Notes: generated from the letters alone by a model not told the origin. Counted from the stretch's first letter, positions 52,266-63,053 are shown. The stretch is DNA of 64,000 bases from Paucibacter sp. TC2R-5 (GCF_025717605.1 NZ_JAJIRQ010000002.1:205884-269883), one strand, 5' to 3'. Made by a program: numbers and translations.

Positions 52266-52980
52266 ATCGCCGCTGGCGACGCCGGGCCACCCGCCCAGCC
52301 GCCGCGTCATCGACGCACCGACCCGGGCGCTGCACTGGCTGCTGGCCTTCAGCTTCACCGGCGCCTACCTGAGCGCCGAAAGCGAGCGCTGGCATTTGCT
52401 CCATGTCACGCTGGGCTACACGGTCTTGGGCCTGGTCTTGGCCCGGCTGGCGTGGGGCTTGGTGGGGCCCAAGCGCGTTCGCCTGTCGGGCTGGTTCAGC
52501 AAGCTTCGCGGCCTGCCGCAGCAGTTGCTGGCCTGGCCGCAGGGCAAGGGCAATCTGCTCGCCAGCTACCAGGGGCTGAACACCTTGGCGGTGGTGGCGA
52601 TACTGCTGGCAGCCCTGACGGCCGCGCTCAGCGGTGTCGGCTTGGAGCAGGCTTGGTGGGGCAATCGCTGGGAAGATGCACTGGAGGAATTGCATGAGCT
52701 GCTGGGCAATGCCAGCTTGGCAGTCGTGCTGGCTCATCTGGCCTTGATCGCGGGGGTGAGCCTGCTGCGCCGCCACAACCATGCCGGCCCCATGCTGAGC
52801 GGCCGCTCGCCCGGCAAAGGTCCCGATCTGGTCAAGCAGAATATGAGCCCGCTGGCCCTGCTCCTAGTTGCCGTAGTCATGGGCTTTTGGTGGTGGCAAT
52901 GGCAGGATGCACCGTCCAAGTTGTCGGACCGCCCCGGGATCAGCGCCCGCCATCAAAGTAGTCACGATGATGACGATTGA
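52237..52980 (+). CDS. Cytochrome b561-type membrane protein
   Basis: 247 residues from the ATG at 52237 (AAGGAA ribosome site), starting within the dihaem cytochrome gene. Membrane segments lie at about residues 33-50, 55-75, 110-135, 150-170 and a last one about 205-223. Histidines for haem b lie in RALHWLLAF, WHLLHVTLGY, LEELHELLGNASLAVVLAHLALI. It should pass quinol electrons to the DHC cytochrome. The C-terminus is acidic and short. It is 26 bases before the response regulator gene. Confidence 0.88.
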   Translation: MHTASASPNESPLATPGHPPSRRVIDAPTRALHWLLAFSFTGAYLSAESERWHLLHVTLGYTVLGLVLARLAWGLVGPKRVRLSGWFSKLRGLPQQLLAWPQGKGNLLASYQGLNTLAVVAILLAALTAALSGVGLEQAWWGNRWEDALEELHELLGNASLAVVLAHLALIAGVSLLRRHNHAGPMLSGRSPGKGPDLVKQNMSPLALLLVAVVMGFWWWQWQDAPSKLSDRPGISARHQSSHDDDD

Positions 52981-53006
52981 CGGCGTGCAGGCTCAATAAT
53001 CAGCCC

Positions 53007-53681
53007 ATGCGAATCCTGCTTGCCGAAGATGATGCCTTGCTGGGCGATGGCCTGCGTGCCGGCCTGCGCCAGCAGGGTTTTGTGGTGGACTGGGTGCGCG
53101 ACGGCCTGGCCGCCGAGCGCGAGTTGCGCGCTGAAGCTGCAAATTATGCGGCCGCCGTGCTGGACCTGGGCCTGCCGCTCAAGGATGGGCTGGACGTGCT
53201 GGCCGGCCTGCGCCGCGACCAGATAACGCTGCCGGTGCTGGTGCTGACCGCCCGCGACGCGGTGCCCGATCGCATTCGTGGCCTGGATCTGGGTGCCGAT
53301 GACTATGTGATCAAGCCGGTCGATCTGTTCGAGCTGGGCGCCCGGCTGCGTGCGCTGGTGCGTCGCTCCGCGGGTCAGCCGCAAGAGCTGCTACGAGCGC
53401 AGGATGTGCTGCTCGATCCGGCCGCCCGCACCGTGCTGCGCGGCGGTGCTGCGGTGAGCTTGTCGACCCGCGAATTCGATCTGCTGCAGGCCATGATGCT
53501 GGGCGCCGGCCGCGTGCTGTCCCGCGAACAGCTGGAGCAGCAACTCTATAGCTGGGGCCAGGAGGTCGACAGCAATGCGGTCGAGGTCCACATCCACCAT
53601 TTGCGCCGCAAGCTCGGGGCCGATTTGATACAGACCGTGCGTGGTGTCGGTTATGTCTTGTTGCGTGAGGCAGCGCCTTGA
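53007..53681 (+). CDS. OmpR-family response regulator
   Basis: 224 residues: MRILLAEDDALLGDGL with acidic pocket, phosphoacceptor Asp53 (VLDLGLP), Lys in YVIKPVD, and a C-terminal winged helix (LDPAARTVLRGGAAVSLSTREFDLLQ, VDSNAVEVHIHHLRRKL). The QseB/PmrA-type subgroup is likely. The ATG at 53007 gives the canonical N-terminus. It overlaps the kinase start by one base and probably binds the box at 51337-51353, controlling the cytochrome operon and perhaps the ATPase. Confidence 0.93.
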   Translation: MRILLAEDDALLGDGLRAGLRQQGFVVDWVRDGLAAERELRAEAANYAAAVLDLGLPLKDGLDVLAGLRRDQITLPVLVLTARDAVPDRIRGLDLGADDYVIKPVDLFELGARLRALVRRSAGQPQELLRAQDVLLDPAARTVLRGGAAVSLSTREFDLLQAMMLGAGRVLSREQLEQQLYSWGQEVDSNAVEVHIHHLRRKLGADLIQTVRGVGYVLLREAAP

Positions 53682-55048
53682 TGCTGCGCGGTCCCAAATC
53701 GCTGCAGGGGCGGCTGCTCGCGCTGGTGCTGAGCGCGGTGCTGCTGATCTGGCTGGGCCTGGCCGCCACCGTCTGGCTGGATGCGCGCCATGAACTCGAT
53801 GAGTTGCTGGACGGCCATCTGGCCCAGGCGGCCGCCTTGCTGGTGGCGCAACAACAGGGCGAGGCGGAAAGCGACGAACGAGCGATCGACGCCCCGACCC
53901 TGCACCGCTACGCCAACAAGGTCGCCTTCCAGGTTTTCCACGAGGGGCAGTTGCTGCAGCGCTCGGCCAATGCACCGGCGACACCGATGATTGCGTTTGA
54001 CGAGGGATTTCGCCAGGGTTTGCGCAGCACCGTGATCGAGGGCCAGCGCTGGCGCGTGTTTGCCGCCTTTGGGGCCGAACGCGATGTGCAGGTCTATGTG
54101 GGCGAGCAGATCGATTCGCGCCTGGCCATCCTGTGGGCGGTCTTGCGCGGCGCGCTTTGGCCGATGGCCTTAGCCCTGCCCTTGCTGGCGCTGGCGGTGT
54201 GGTGGGCGGTCTGGCGCGGCACGGCACCGCTGCGCGAGCTCGGCAGCAGTTTGGCCGACCGCTCAGCGCTTGATCTGGCGCCGCTGACTCCAGTGGACGC
54301 GCCGACCGAGATGGCGCCAATGTTGCAAGCCATGAACGGCCTGTTCGAGCGCATCAGCGCGATGATGCAGGCCGAGCGTCGCTTCACCGCCGACGCCGCG
54401 CATGAGCTGCGCACGCCGATCGCGGCGATACGCACACAAGCGCAAGTCGCGTTGGCCGAGCCCGATGCCGAGCTGCGCCGGCATGCGCTGCAAGCGACCC
54501 TGCTCGGCTGCGACCGCGCCACCCGGCTGGTCGATCAACTGCTGACGCTGGCGCGGCTGGAAGGGGGCGAACGGCCGCCCTGCCTGCCGCTTGATTTAAG
54601 CGCATTGCTGCGCCAAGTGCTGGCCGACCTGGCACCGGCCGCCCTGCAACGCCGGCAAGACCTGACCCTAGATTTGGAGCCCGGACCTGTGCCCGAGATC
54701 GCCGCCAATGAGCCCTTGCTGCGAGCCTTGCTGCGCAATCTGATCGACAACGCCTTGCGCTACAGCCCGGCCGGCGCGCGCATCGATGTGAGCTTGCAAG
54801 CCCATGCAGGCCGGCTTCAGCTGCAAATCAATGACAGCGGGCCGGGCCTTTCGGACGCAGAACTGCAGCGCCTGGGTGAGCGCTTCTACCGGGTGCTGGG
54901 CAATGAAGCCAGCGGCAGCGGCCTCGGTTGGTCCATCGTGCGGCGCATCGCCGAACTGCATGACGCAGCGCTGCAGGTGGGGCGCAGCGAAAAGCTAGGC
55001 GGTCTGGAAGTGCGGCTTGATTTCCACGCGTCTGCGCAGACACATTAG
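53681..55048 (+). CDS. Sensor histidine kinase, QseC-like
   Basis: 455 residues. Membrane segments at about 14-34 and 150-172 flank a periplasmic sensor. HAMP is followed by the H-box FTADAAHELRTPIAAIRTQ (phospho-His241), N-box NLIDNALRYS and G2 box SGSGLGWSIVRRI. It phosphorylates the OmpR-type regulator just upstream. The end overlaps the convergent lipoprotein gene by four bases. Confidence 0.93.
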   Translation: MLRGPKSLQGRLLALVLSAVLLIWLGLAATVWLDARHELDELLDGHLAQAAALLVAQQQGEAESDERAIDAPTLHRYANKVAFQVFHEGQLLQRSANAPATPMIAFDEGFRQGLRSTVIEGQRWRVFAAFGAERDVQVYVGEQIDSRLAILWAVLRGALWPMALALPLLALAVWWAVWRGTAPLRELGSSLADRSALDLAPLTPVDAPTEMAPMLQAMNGLFERISAMMQAERRFTADAAHELRTPIAAIRTQAQVALAEPDAELRRHALQATLLGCDRATRLVDQLLTLARLEGGERPPCLPLDLSALLRQVLADLAPAALQRRQDLTLDLEPGPVPEIAANEPLLRALLRNLIDNALRYSPAGARIDVSLQAHAGRLQLQINDSGPGLSDAELQRLGERFYRVLGNEASGSGLGWSIVRRIAELHDAALQVGRSEKLGGLEVRLDFHASAQTH

Positions 55049-57789
55049 TTCAAACGCATCACGCCCGGATAAGGCTCGCTCTCGCTGATCAGCTGAGTGA
55101 CATCACGGCTGGACTGCTTGGCCGTCAGCACGTCCACCGTCACCAAGCGCCGAGCCGTATTGCGCCCGCCGGCGTCGTAGTCGAACACGACCAGGGCAAG
55201 CACATTCTCTTTGGCCTCGGCCAAGTAGCCGCGCACCACCGAGCTGGCCGCATTGGCCGTGCGCAGATCGGCGATCAAAGCCACCGACTTGGCGGCAGGA
55301 TCCAACTTCATCAGCTTGCCGTTCGATGTGCCGTAAGCCAAGACGCCACTCTTGAGCGAAAAAATTCGCGTCGAGGGCACGTCGCTCAAACCGCTGACGA
55401 GCGGCGTTATCACCGGCTTTGCCTTGCACAAATCGGCGTCGGCCACACCCTTGTCCACCTCGAAGACCGTGCCTTGGTCGGCATCGGCGAGCTTGGCCGT
55501 GGCCAGATACATGGCCTTGTTCGCGGGCGAGTAGCTGGCGCCATAGACGATGCGATGGGCATTGCCAAAACCGGCTTGCGCGGGGCCCAAGGCATCGGAC
55601 CGGATGAAGGCCGCCGGACTATCAACGCGCATGCAGGCGAGCGTGACGTCGGCATAGCCCTTGGCGGCATCGACATTGGCCTTCCAAAACGGCAGATAGA
55701 GCGCCGTACTGCCACGCCCGGCCAAGGCAAAAGGGTCGGCCGGAAAGCTGGTTTCATCACAACGCTCGGCCTTCAGCGGCAGCAACTTGCCACTGCTTGC
55801 ATCGATTTTGTTGAAGGCGCGGCAGTCACCGAAGCCGTCGTTGAGGTTGTAAACAATCGCCTCCCACAAGCTGCCGTCGTCGAGCTTGACCCGCTCTTGC
55901 GAGAACGCCTTGATGGCGCGATCCTGCGACACGCTGCGCAGCATTTGCTTGGTCTTCAAATCGAACCAGGCATAGCCCTGTTGTGAGGCCAACATGCCCG
56001 GGCCACCGGCATAGCCGCCGACGCCTTCGTAAGCCTTCTCGGCCTTGGGGTTGGGCGCGGGCGCGGCGGCCAGCACGCGAGCCATGGCCTGGCCATTGCC
56101 CAAGTCCAGCAGCGGGCCCAGCGGATGCGCGCCGCTCTTGGGATCGAGAGGCAAGGTGGTCGTTTTACCGGTGGCACGGTCGTATTTGTTCAGCACCGCC
56201 GAGTAGCCCTTCACCATCGCGCCGAACCAGACCACATAGCGGTCGGCCATCGGCTCGGTCATCGCAGCGCCCACCGCCGGGTCGCCCAGGAACAGACGAC
56301 CGCTGCTGGTCATATCGCCCTTGGCCAATATTTGCTGAAAATAGCCCGTCACCGGATCCAACTCCTCCAGCGTCGAATCGGCAAGACAAGGCACCGTGAC
56401 GGATTCGCTGCAATCGGAGCTGAGGTCACCACCATTGATAAAGACGCGCCGCGACGCCAACGAGGAGGTTGACCCATTGATGAACTTGCGCTCGGGGTAA
56501 AAGTTATTGAGCATCGCCTGCTGGGTAAAGAAGCCGTTGGCGGTGTAATGGAAGATGCGCGGCGGCGAGTCGGGCACGGTGTCGGAGCCGTTCAGGCCGG
56601 AGCACATGGCGATCGAGTCGCCGCCCAGGTTCAGCGGCAACAGGCCTTGCAGGCGGAAGCACTGCTCGGTCGCGCCGAAATACAGCCGTGGGCCGCCATC
56701 GCCCCCGGCATAGAAATCCAGCATGCCGCCACCGACGCTCTCGGTTGTCCAGCGGACGGCTTTCTGGCGGCTGTCCCAATACAGCTGGCGGCCCAGATGC
56801 AGCAGCGGGTCGAAGGTGGTGTAGCCATGGCTATAGGACCAAGGCTTGGCCAGATCGCTCGCATCGCCGGGCTTCAAGGCAAACATGCGGCCCATGATCT
56901 TGTCTATGGTCTTGCCGTCTATCGTGGCCAGATTGCAGTTGCGCGGCTCGGTCGGATTGCTGGCCAGCGACACATCGTAGGCGACGCCCTGCACGGCCAT
57001 ATAGACCACCGCTTTGCCGGCGGGGTCCTGGCCCCAGACCATTTCAGAGATCTGATCATCGCCGCTATTGCGCAGCGAGTCGCAGTAGTTGCCGCGTGAT
57101 TTTTCGTAGTCGAAGAAGCTGTAGGCCAGACTGTCTTTCAGGTAGTCGGCACTCTTTGGATCGAGGTTGATGTGGATCAGCGCACCTCGATCATCGACGC
57201 CGCCGTAGCTGCTGCGCAAGAGCATCGCCTTGCCGTCCGGGCTCAGCAATGGCCGCCTGAAAAAGCCGTTAGGCGCCTCGAAATCGAAGGTCTCGCCATT
57301 GACGCCCGTCACCTTGGGGTAGCTGCGTCGAGGCAAACTCTTGAGCAGGGTGAGTTTGTCGGTGGACGGGTCGAAGCTGATCAACATGCCCAATTTGTCC
57401 GCGCCGGCACCGTTGAGCAGCGCATAGAACTTGTTGTCCGCGCTGTTGAAGACCAGCCCGTGGCCGCTAGCCCGGACGCCGCGAATCCACGCCGTACCCT
57501 CGAACTTTGCATAGGCGGTCGCCGCAGCACCGGCCTCCAGCGACAACTCATTGATGGCGCCCAGCAAGCTGGCCCCGCCGTCCACGCTGCTCAACAGCAG
57601 CGTCGGATCGGCGACCACGACGGGCGGCGGTGGCGGCGTGACCGCCGCGACATCGTCTTGATGCCCGCCATGACTGCAGGCCACCAACAAAGCGGCTGTC
57701 ATGCTGAGCCATCGGCGCAAAGGCCATGATGCGGACGAAGGCGCAGGAGAAGAGGCGGCGAAAGCGCCACGGCCAAGCTGAGTCATCAT
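55045..57789 (-). CDS. Large lipoprotein, probable beta-propeller
   Basis: 914 residues, start at the ATG at 57789 (AAGGG upstream; GTG at 57795 also possible). Lipobox LLVAC at Cys38, then a Pro-rich linker (TPPPPP). The rest is made of blade-like repeats with recurring aromatic/Gly-rich strands (ALLNGAGADKLGMLISFDPST, YLPFWKANVDAAKGYADV) and many Asp/Asn, consistent with a multi-bladed propeller at the surface. No enzymatic motif is recognised. It is unlinked to known systems, transcribed convergently to the kinase gene. Confidence 0.75.
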   Translation of the reverse strand: MMTQLGRGAFAASSPAPSSASWPLRRWLSMTAALLVACSHGGHQDDVAAVTPPPPPVVVADPTLLLSSVDGGASLLGAINELSLEAGAAATAYAKFEGTAWIRGVRASGHGLVFNSADNKFYALLNGAGADKLGMLISFDPSTDKLTLLKSLPRRSYPKVTGVNGETFDFEAPNGFFRRPLLSPDGKAMLLRSSYGGVDDRGALIHINLDPKSADYLKDSLAYSFFDYEKSRGNYCDSLRNSGDDQISEMVWGQDPAGKAVVYMAVQGVAYDVSLASNPTEPRNCNLATIDGKTIDKIMGRMFALKPGDASDLAKPWSYSHGYTTFDPLLHLGRQLYWDSRQKAVRWTTESVGGGMLDFYAGGDGGPRLYFGATEQCFRLQGLLPLNLGGDSIAMCSGLNGSDTVPDSPPRIFHYTANGFFTQQAMLNNFYPERKFINGSTSSLASRRVFINGGDLSSDCSESVTVPCLADSTLEELDPVTGYFQQILAKGDMTSSGRLFLGDPAVGAAMTEPMADRYVVWFGAMVKGYSAVLNKYDRATGKTTTLPLDPKSGAHPLGPLLDLGNGQAMARVLAAAPAPNPKAEKAYEGVGGYAGGPGMLASQQGYAWFDLKTKQMLRSVSQDRAIKAFSQERVKLDDGSLWEAIVYNLNDGFGDCRAFNKIDASSGKLLPLKAERCDETSFPADPFALAGRGSTALYLPFWKANVDAAKGYADVTLACMRVDSPAAFIRSDALGPAQAGFGNAHRIVYGASYSPANKAMYLATAKLADADQGTVFEVDKGVADADLCKAKPVITPLVSGLSDVPSTRIFSLKSGVLAYGTSNGKLMKLDPAAKSVALIADLRTANAASSVVRGYLAEAKENVLALVVFDYDAGGRNTARRLVTVDVLTAKQSSRDVTQLISESEPYPGVMRLN

Positions 57790-57943
57790 GAACACCCTTC
57801 ATTTGCGTACGAAGTGAGTCACAAATAGTCGGGCCGCACGCATGGCCAGATGTCTTGAAATCAAGGGCAATAGCAGCTCTTTTGCAGCGATACCCTGATC
57901 AACGCGTCGCCAAGCCAGGCCGCAAACGCACTACTCGTCGAAT

Positions 57944-58330
57944 CTATCGGATCAAGCTCAGCTTGAGCTCAACGACTTGGCCCGATTTGTTCGACCACAT
58001 CCAGCAGTAGTCCTGCTCGCTGACGATCTTCAACAGACCCGAAGCGGCGGTGGCACCCTCCACCTTGGCCGGGTAGGTCACCTTCTCACCTTCATGAAAA
58101 TGGATGTTGAAGTTCAGCGCTCGCTCGGCACTGAACTGCCAGCTGACCGGTTTGGCTTTGTCCAGCTTGCCGCAGATTTCGACAAACTTGCCCGCAGCCA
58201 ATGGCTTGGCATGCTCAAACCGCCCGGCCTCGGTCCATTGAATCTCAATCAACTCGGCTCGCGCTTGGGCGCCGAGCAAGGCAAGGCCGAGCGCCAAGCC
58301 GGCGGTCAGCGCTATCGACCGCCGCTTCAT
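57944..58330 (-). CDS. Small periplasmic protein of the RND operon (2 of 2)
   Basis: 128 residues with a signal peptide (about 5-24, ARAEL). The mature domain has HFHEGEKVTYPAKVEG and EQDYCWMWSNKSGQVVEL. Two cysteines (EICGKL, DYCWMW) and several His suggest redox or metal handling, but no family can be named. The ATG overlaps the previous gene's stop by four bases. It is the last gene of the RND efflux operon. The 148-base gap to the lipoprotein gene (57796-57943) shows no clear terminator. Confidence 0.72.
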   Translation of the reverse strand: MKRRSIALTAGLALGLALLGAQARAELIEIQWTEAGRFEHAKPLAAGKFVEICGKLDKAKPVSWQFSAERALNFNIHFHEGEKVTYPAKVEGATAASGLLKIVSEQDYCWMWSNKSGQVVELKLSLIR

Positions 58331-58710
58331 TTGATTGCAAAACGGACCGTCACCGTCTTGCCTTCAACATTGCTCAAGGTCGCCACCACCTTGGCACCAC
58401 TGGCGATTTTGATGCCGTGGGCTTCGAGTTTGTTGTCACCAGCGGCCTTGAGCTCGGCCTCGCTCTTGGCTGTGCCATTGAGCACCGTCAGCTTGCCGTT
58501 GATGCCCGCCGAGCTCATCGGCTCGTCATGGTCAACCAGATAAAGCAGTGCGCCATCGGCCAGCAACACCAGCTCGAAGCTGACGTCATTGGCGACCTGC
58601 ACCACGCCGCCATGCTGCGGCTTGGCCGCACCATGCGCGTTGGCTGTGTTGAGGGTCAGAGCGCTCAGACCCAGAACCAGGGCTTGAGCCCAGTACTTCA
58701 TAGTCAGCAT
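58327..58710 (-). CDS. Small periplasmic protein of the RND operon (1 of 2)
   Basis: 127 residues from the ATG at 58710 (GAGAG upstream; 58701 also possible). Signal peptide about 5-26 (TANAH). The mature domain begins HGAAKPQHGGVVQVANDVSF and contains LVDHDEPMSSAG and GDNKLEAHGIKIASGAKVV; this pattern is common in small proteins linked to heavy-metal efflux clusters. Probably a periplasmic metal-binding or sensor accessory. It lies 60 bases downstream of the pump gene on the same strand. Confidence 0.78.
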   Translation of the reverse strand: MLTMKYWAQALVLGLSALTLNTANAHGAAKPQHGGVVQVANDVSFELVLLADGALLYLVDHDEPMSSAGINGKLTVLNGTAKSEAELKAAGDNKLEAHGIKIASGAKVVATLSNVEGKTVTVRFAIK

Positions 58711-58770
58711 ATTGAATTCTCTCGATTGAATGCGGCGCACTTCAACATGAGGCGCCGCTAGACCTTATTA

Positions 58771-61700
58771 TCAAAACGCCTCGCGCCCCTGGGAACTGGC
58801 GTCGCCGGCTTCGCCGCCCTCATCGTCCTGCAGCAACCGCTCGGTCGCGTTGCGCCCGAGCCGCCAGAACAAGAGCGGCGTGAGCAAAGTATCGAGCAGG
58901 GTCGAGCTGATCAGGCCACCGAAGATCACCACCGCCACCGGGTGCAGAATTTCCTTGCCCGGCGCATCACCGGCGAACAGCAGCGGCGTCAGCGCGAAGG
59001 CTGCCACCAGCGCCGTCATCAAGACCGGCGTGAGGCGCTCCAGCGAACCCCGCACGATCATCTTCTGATCGAAGACTTCGCCTTCGAATCGGCACAGATT
59101 GATGTAGTGACTGATCTTCAGGATGCCATTGCGCGTCGCGATACCGGCCAGCGTGATGAAGCCCACCATGGTCGCCACCGACAGGCTGACACCGCTGGCC
59201 CACATCGCCGCGACGGCGCCGATCAAAGCGAGCGGAATATTCGCCATGATGATGGCCGCCAGCACGGCCGAGCGGTAGCGCGAGTAAAGCACCAGAAACA
59301 TCATCGTCAGCGAGACGAGCGAGAGGCCCAGGATCAATCGCGTTGCCTGCTCCTGCGCCTGGAACTGCCCCTCCAGACTGATAAAGCTGCCCGTGGGCAG
59401 ATTGGTCTTGGCGACCACCTGGCGAATGTCTGCAATCACATGGGCCATATCGGTTCCGGCAGCGCCGTCGGTATTGGCATAGACGACGATGCGGCGGCGT
59501 CCGTTCTCGCGACCAATCTGGTTCGGCCCGTCGGATTCTTCGACCGTCGCGAAGCTGGAGACCGGCAAGCGGCCGGCCGGCGTGTCAACCAGCATGCGGG
59601 CCAAGTCTTGCGGGCCGCGCTGGCCATCGGCCAAGCGCAGCACCAGGTCGAAGCGACGCGGGCCGTCGACGATCTGCGCGGCGTGGGCGCCATCGGTCAG
59701 CACCTGCAGCACGCGCACCGCTTCGCCCGGCGACAAGCCGGTCTGCGCCAGTCGGCGCGGATCAATGCGCACCAAAACCTGCGGGATCAAGACCTGTTTC
59801 TCCACCGTCAAGTCCACCAGGCCCGGAATGCCAGACAGTCCGACCCGCATCTGCTCGGCCAAGCCGCGCAGCGTGTCGGTGTCATCGCCATAGATCTTCA
59901 CCGCGATCTGCGCGCGCACACCGGACAAAAGATGGTCGAGCCGGTGCGAGATCGGCTGGCCTATCGCCACTTGGGCGGGCAGCACCGCCAACTGAGCCCG
60001 TATCTTGGCCATCACCGCCTCGCGGTCCACGGCCTTGCCGCCGCGCGCCAGGTCCACATCGATCTCGGCCGAATGCACGCCCTCGGCATGCTCGTCGAGC
60101 TCGGCGCGGCCGGTGCGCCGGCCAACTTTCGTCACCTCCGGCACCTGGCTGATCAGCTGCTCGGCCAATGCGCCCATGCGATTGGACTCGGCCAGCGAAG
60201 TGCCGGGGTTGAACAAGAGCGAAAGCACCAAACTGCCCTCATTGAAAGCCGGCAAAAACGCGCGCGGGAAGAAGGGCACGCTGGCCACGGCCAGCGCCAC
60301 CGCGAGGCCGGCCGCCAGGATCAGGGCGCGGGCGCGCGGGAAGGACCAATTCAAGAGCTTGGCGTCCCAGGCCTTCAACTTCAGCACCAAGGGGCTGTCG
60401 CCATGATCGAGGCGCTTCATGCCCGGCAGCAGATAAGTGCACAGCGCCGGCGTCACCGTCATCGACACCAGCATCGAAGCCAGGATGGAGACGATATAGG
60501 CAATGCCCAGTGGCGAGAACAAGCGCCCTTCAATGCCGGGCAGCGCGAACAGCGGCACAAACACCAGCACCACGATGACGGTCGCATAGACGATGCCGGA
60601 ACGCACCTCGACACTGGCTTGGCGCACCACCTCCAAGATCGGCCGCGGCTGGGCGGCGGCGCGGTTGTCCTTCAGGCGGCGCAAGATGTTCTCAACATCG
60701 ACGACCGCGTCATCGACCAACTCGCCGATCGCGATCGCCAGACCGCCCAACGTCATCACATTGATGGACTGATCCAGCCAGCGGAACACCAGCGCCGTAA
60801 CGGCCAGGGACAGCGGAATGGCGATCAGCGAAATCAGCGTCGTACGCGCGGACAGCAAGAACGCAAACAGCACGATGGCCACCATGATGGCGCCGTCGCG
60901 CAGCGCCTCGCTGACGTTGCCTATCGAGGCCTTGATGAAGTCTGCCTGGCGGAACAAGACCACCGGTGCCGCCAAGCCCGGCGGCAGGCCCGGCTTGAGT
61001 TCAGCCAAGGCCGCTTCGATCTGGCCGCTCAGGCGCACCGTGTCGGCGGCCGGTTGCTTTTGCACGCTGACGATCACCGCCGGCGCGCCCATGTAGCCGG
61101 CGTCTCCACGCTTGACAGCGGCCGCGAAGCGCACCGTGGCCACCTGCTCCAGCAAAACGGCCCGGCCGTCTTTCCAGGCCACGGCGACGCCGGCCAGATC
61201 CTCTATCTTGTTGCTGCGGGCCAGCAGGCGAATCAGGTACTCACGGCTGTTCAGATCGACAAAGCCGCCGCCAGCATTGCCGGCATAACCGCGCAAGGCC
61301 TGCTCGAGCTGACTCAGCGACACGCCCAGCTGCGCCATCCGCAGCGGGTCAGGCTCGACCCGCATCTGCCGCACCTCGCCGCCGATCGGGATCACTTGCG
61401 CCACACCGGGAATCGCCAGCAAGCGCGGCCGCAGCACAAAGTCGGCGTACTCGCGTGCCGCCATGGGCGTGGCCTTGCCGTCCAGCGGCAGCGCGATCAG
61501 CATCACCTCGCCCATGATGGACGAGACCGGCCCCATCGTCGGCGTGACACCGGCGGGCAGGGTTTCGCGCAACTGACTCAAACGCTCGGCCACCAGCTGG
61601 CGGTTGCGGTAGATATCGCTGCCCCAATCGAACTCGGCATAGACGACGGACAGGCCAACCCCCGATGTCGAACGCACCCGCGTCACGCCGGGCATGCCGG

Positions 61701-61920
61701 TGAGCGCAGTTTCCATGGGGAAGGTGATGAGTTGCTCGACCTCCTCGGGCGCCATGCCGCCGGCCTCGGTCAGCACGGTGACCACCGGCTTGTTGAGGTC
61801 AGGGAAGACGTCGATAGGCGTGCGCCAAGCTGTGATGGCGCCGGCCACCATCAGCAAGGCCGCAAAGGCCAAGACGAATAGCCGGTTGTGCAGGCTGAAT
61901 TTAACGATCCAATTGAACAT
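58771..61920 (-). CDS. Heavy-metal-efflux-type RND inner membrane pump
   Basis: 1049 residues. CusA/CzcA-type RND protein: [21 protein letters not shown] and [21 protein letters not shown] at the start, and twelve membrane segments. The TM4 signature is [15 protein letters not shown], which has the paired acidic residues but matches neither the usual DFGxxVDGAVVxVEN of CzcA nor that of CusA, so the metal cannot be fixed. Central porter segments include FWQLR-like [18 protein letters not shown]. The adaptor gene ends nine bases before its ATG. Confidence 0.93.
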   Translation of the reverse strand: MFNWIVKFSLHNRLFVLAFAALLMVAGAITAWRTPIDVFPDLNKPVVTVLTEAGGMAPEEVEQLITFPMETALTGMPGVTRVRSTSGVGLSVVYAEFDWGSDIYRNRQLVAERLSQLRETLPAGVTPTMGPVSSIMGEVMLIALPLDGKATPMAAREYADFVLRPRLLAIPGVAQVIPIGGEVRQMRVEPDPLRMAQLGVSLSQLEQALRGYAGNAGGGFVDLNSREYLIRLLARSNKIEDLAGVAVAWKDGRAVLLEQVATVRFAAAVKRGDAGYMGAPAVIVSVQKQPAADTVRLSGQIEAALAELKPGLPPGLAAPVVLFRQADFIKASIGNVSEALRDGAIMVAIVLFAFLLSARTTLISLIAIPLSLAVTALVFRWLDQSINVMTLGGLAIAIGELVDDAVVDVENILRRLKDNRAAAQPRPILEVVRQASVEVRSGIVYATVIVVLVFVPLFALPGIEGRLFSPLGIAYIVSILASMLVSMTVTPALCTYLLPGMKRLDHGDSPLVLKLKAWDAKLLNWSFPRARALILAAGLAVALAVASVPFFPRAFLPAFNEGSLVLSLLFNPGTSLAESNRMGALAEQLISQVPEVTKVGRRTGRAELDEHAEGVHSAEIDVDLARGGKAVDREAVMAKIRAQLAVLPAQVAIGQPISHRLDHLLSGVRAQIAVKIYGDDTDTLRGLAEQMRVGLSGIPGLVDLTVEKQVLIPQVLVRIDPRRLAQTGLSPGEAVRVLQVLTDGAHAAQIVDGPRRFDLVLRLADGQRGPQDLARMLVDTPAGRLPVSSFATVEESDGPNQIGRENGRRRIVVYANTDGAAGTDMAHVIADIRQVVAKTNLPTGSFISLEGQFQAQEQATRLILGLSLVSLTMMFLVLYSRYRSAVLAAIIMANIPLALIGAVAAMWASGVSLSVATMVGFITLAGIATRNGILKISHYINLCRFEGEVFDQKMIVRGSLERLTPVLMTALVAAFALTPLLFAGDAPGKEILHPVAVVIFGGLISSTLLDTLLTPLLFWRLGRNATERLLQDDEGGEAGDASSQGREAF

Positions 61921-61928
61921 GGCTCGGC

Positions 61929-63053
61929 CTATCTGATTTGCGCGATCAAGGCGGCGCCTTGAACGACGACGCGGTTGTCGGGCGACAGGCCGCTGGTCAC
62001 CAAGACCCGGCTCGCGTCCAGCGGCTGCACTTGCACCGGCATGGACATATAGCGCTCGGCGCTGAGCTTGATCCAGACCACCCGCTCATTGGCCGGGTTA
62101 CGCACCACCGCCTCGGCCGGCAAGACGATGCCTTTGCGACGTTCCTTCAGCGCCACCACCAGCTCCACCGGCTGACCCAGCGCCAAGCTGCCACCGCTCA
62201 TCTGAGCCTTGAAACTCAGCGGCAAAAGCCCGTCCCGCAAGGCCAGCGCGCCACCCAGAAAGTGCAGCTTGACACCCGGCAATCCGGCGAGCTCCGCACC
62301 CGCAATATGCGCGGCCAGCGTAGCGTCTGGGGTGCTCGCCTCCACCATCAGGCGCGCCGGGTCGACCACTTCGACCAAGACCTCGGAGGGCTCGACGACA
62401 CGCCCCACTTGCAGCTCGCTGCGTGCGATCACGCCAGACACCGGCGCGCGCAGCGGCGCACGGGCATCCAGGCTGGCGGCAACACTCTGCTCCCGCGCAG
62501 CCAATGACTGGGCCTCGACCCGCGCCGCCGCGATGTCCTTGGCCGGCACCGTGCCTTCGAGCGCCTCCAAACGCTTGACGCGCTGTTCCGCCAGTTCACG
62601 GCCAGCGCGCAGCTCGGCGCGCTGTGCCTGCTGCGAGGCGACGGCGAAGGGATCGGCATGATGGCGCACCCAGGCCAGGATCTCGCCCTGACGCACCGCT
62701 TGGCCGGGCACCGGCAAACCTTTGGGCCCGGCTTCGATGCGGCCACCATGGGTCGCTTGCACGCGCCCGCTGGCGTTCGGGTCGGCGACCACACGGCCGG
62801 GCAGCAGCAGCGTCGCGGCCGCTTCGCTCTCGGGGGCCAACACGGTTCTGATCCCCAAACGGCGCTGCGCCAGCTTGGGCATATTGACGCTGCCATCGGC
62901 CAGCCGAGCCAGACCATCGGCAGCGGCCACCGTCGGCGCATCCAGATGCTCACCGTTCGGGCCATGCGCGCCCGGCCCGGCCTGAGCCGGCAATACGGCC
63001 AGCACGGGCCAAAGCAGGCAAGCGCTGATGAATTTGCTCGTCAATGCCTTCAT
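61929..63053 (-). CDS. RND efflux periplasmic adaptor (membrane fusion protein)
   Basis: 374 residues from the ATG at 63053 (GGGAG upstream; the frame is open to 63167). Signal peptide about 6-25. The mature N-terminus carries [13 protein letters not shown] (26-38), a His-bearing motif that recurs in the next protein upstream. The body shows the lipoyl/barrel-sandwich and helical hairpin pattern ([38 protein letters not shown]). It links the pump to an outer membrane TolC-type channel. Confidence 0.9.
   Translation of the reverse strand: MKALTSKFISACLLWPVLAVLPAQAGPGAHGPNGEHLDAPTVAAADGLARLADGSVNMPKLAQRRLGIRTVLAPESEAAATLLLPGRVVADPNASGRVQATHGGRIEAGPKGLPVPGQAVRQGEILAWVRHHADPFAVASQQAQRAELRAGRELAEQRVKRLEALEGTVPAKDIAAARVEAQSLAAREQSVAASLDARAPLRAPVSGVIARSELQVGRVVEPSEVLVEVVDPARLMVEASTPDATLAAHIAGAELAGLPGVKLHFLGGALALRDGLLPLSFKAQMSGGSLALGQPVELVVALKERRKGIVLPAEAVVRNPANERVVWIKLSAERYMSMPVQVQPLDASRVLVTSGLSPDNRVVVQGAALIAQIR

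Noticed and set aside
58942-61881. Plus-strand open frame of about 980 codons opposite the RND pump
   Set aside because: The minus-strand pump has complete RND motifs; the plus-strand product is Arg/His/Gln-rich noise without a ribosome site.
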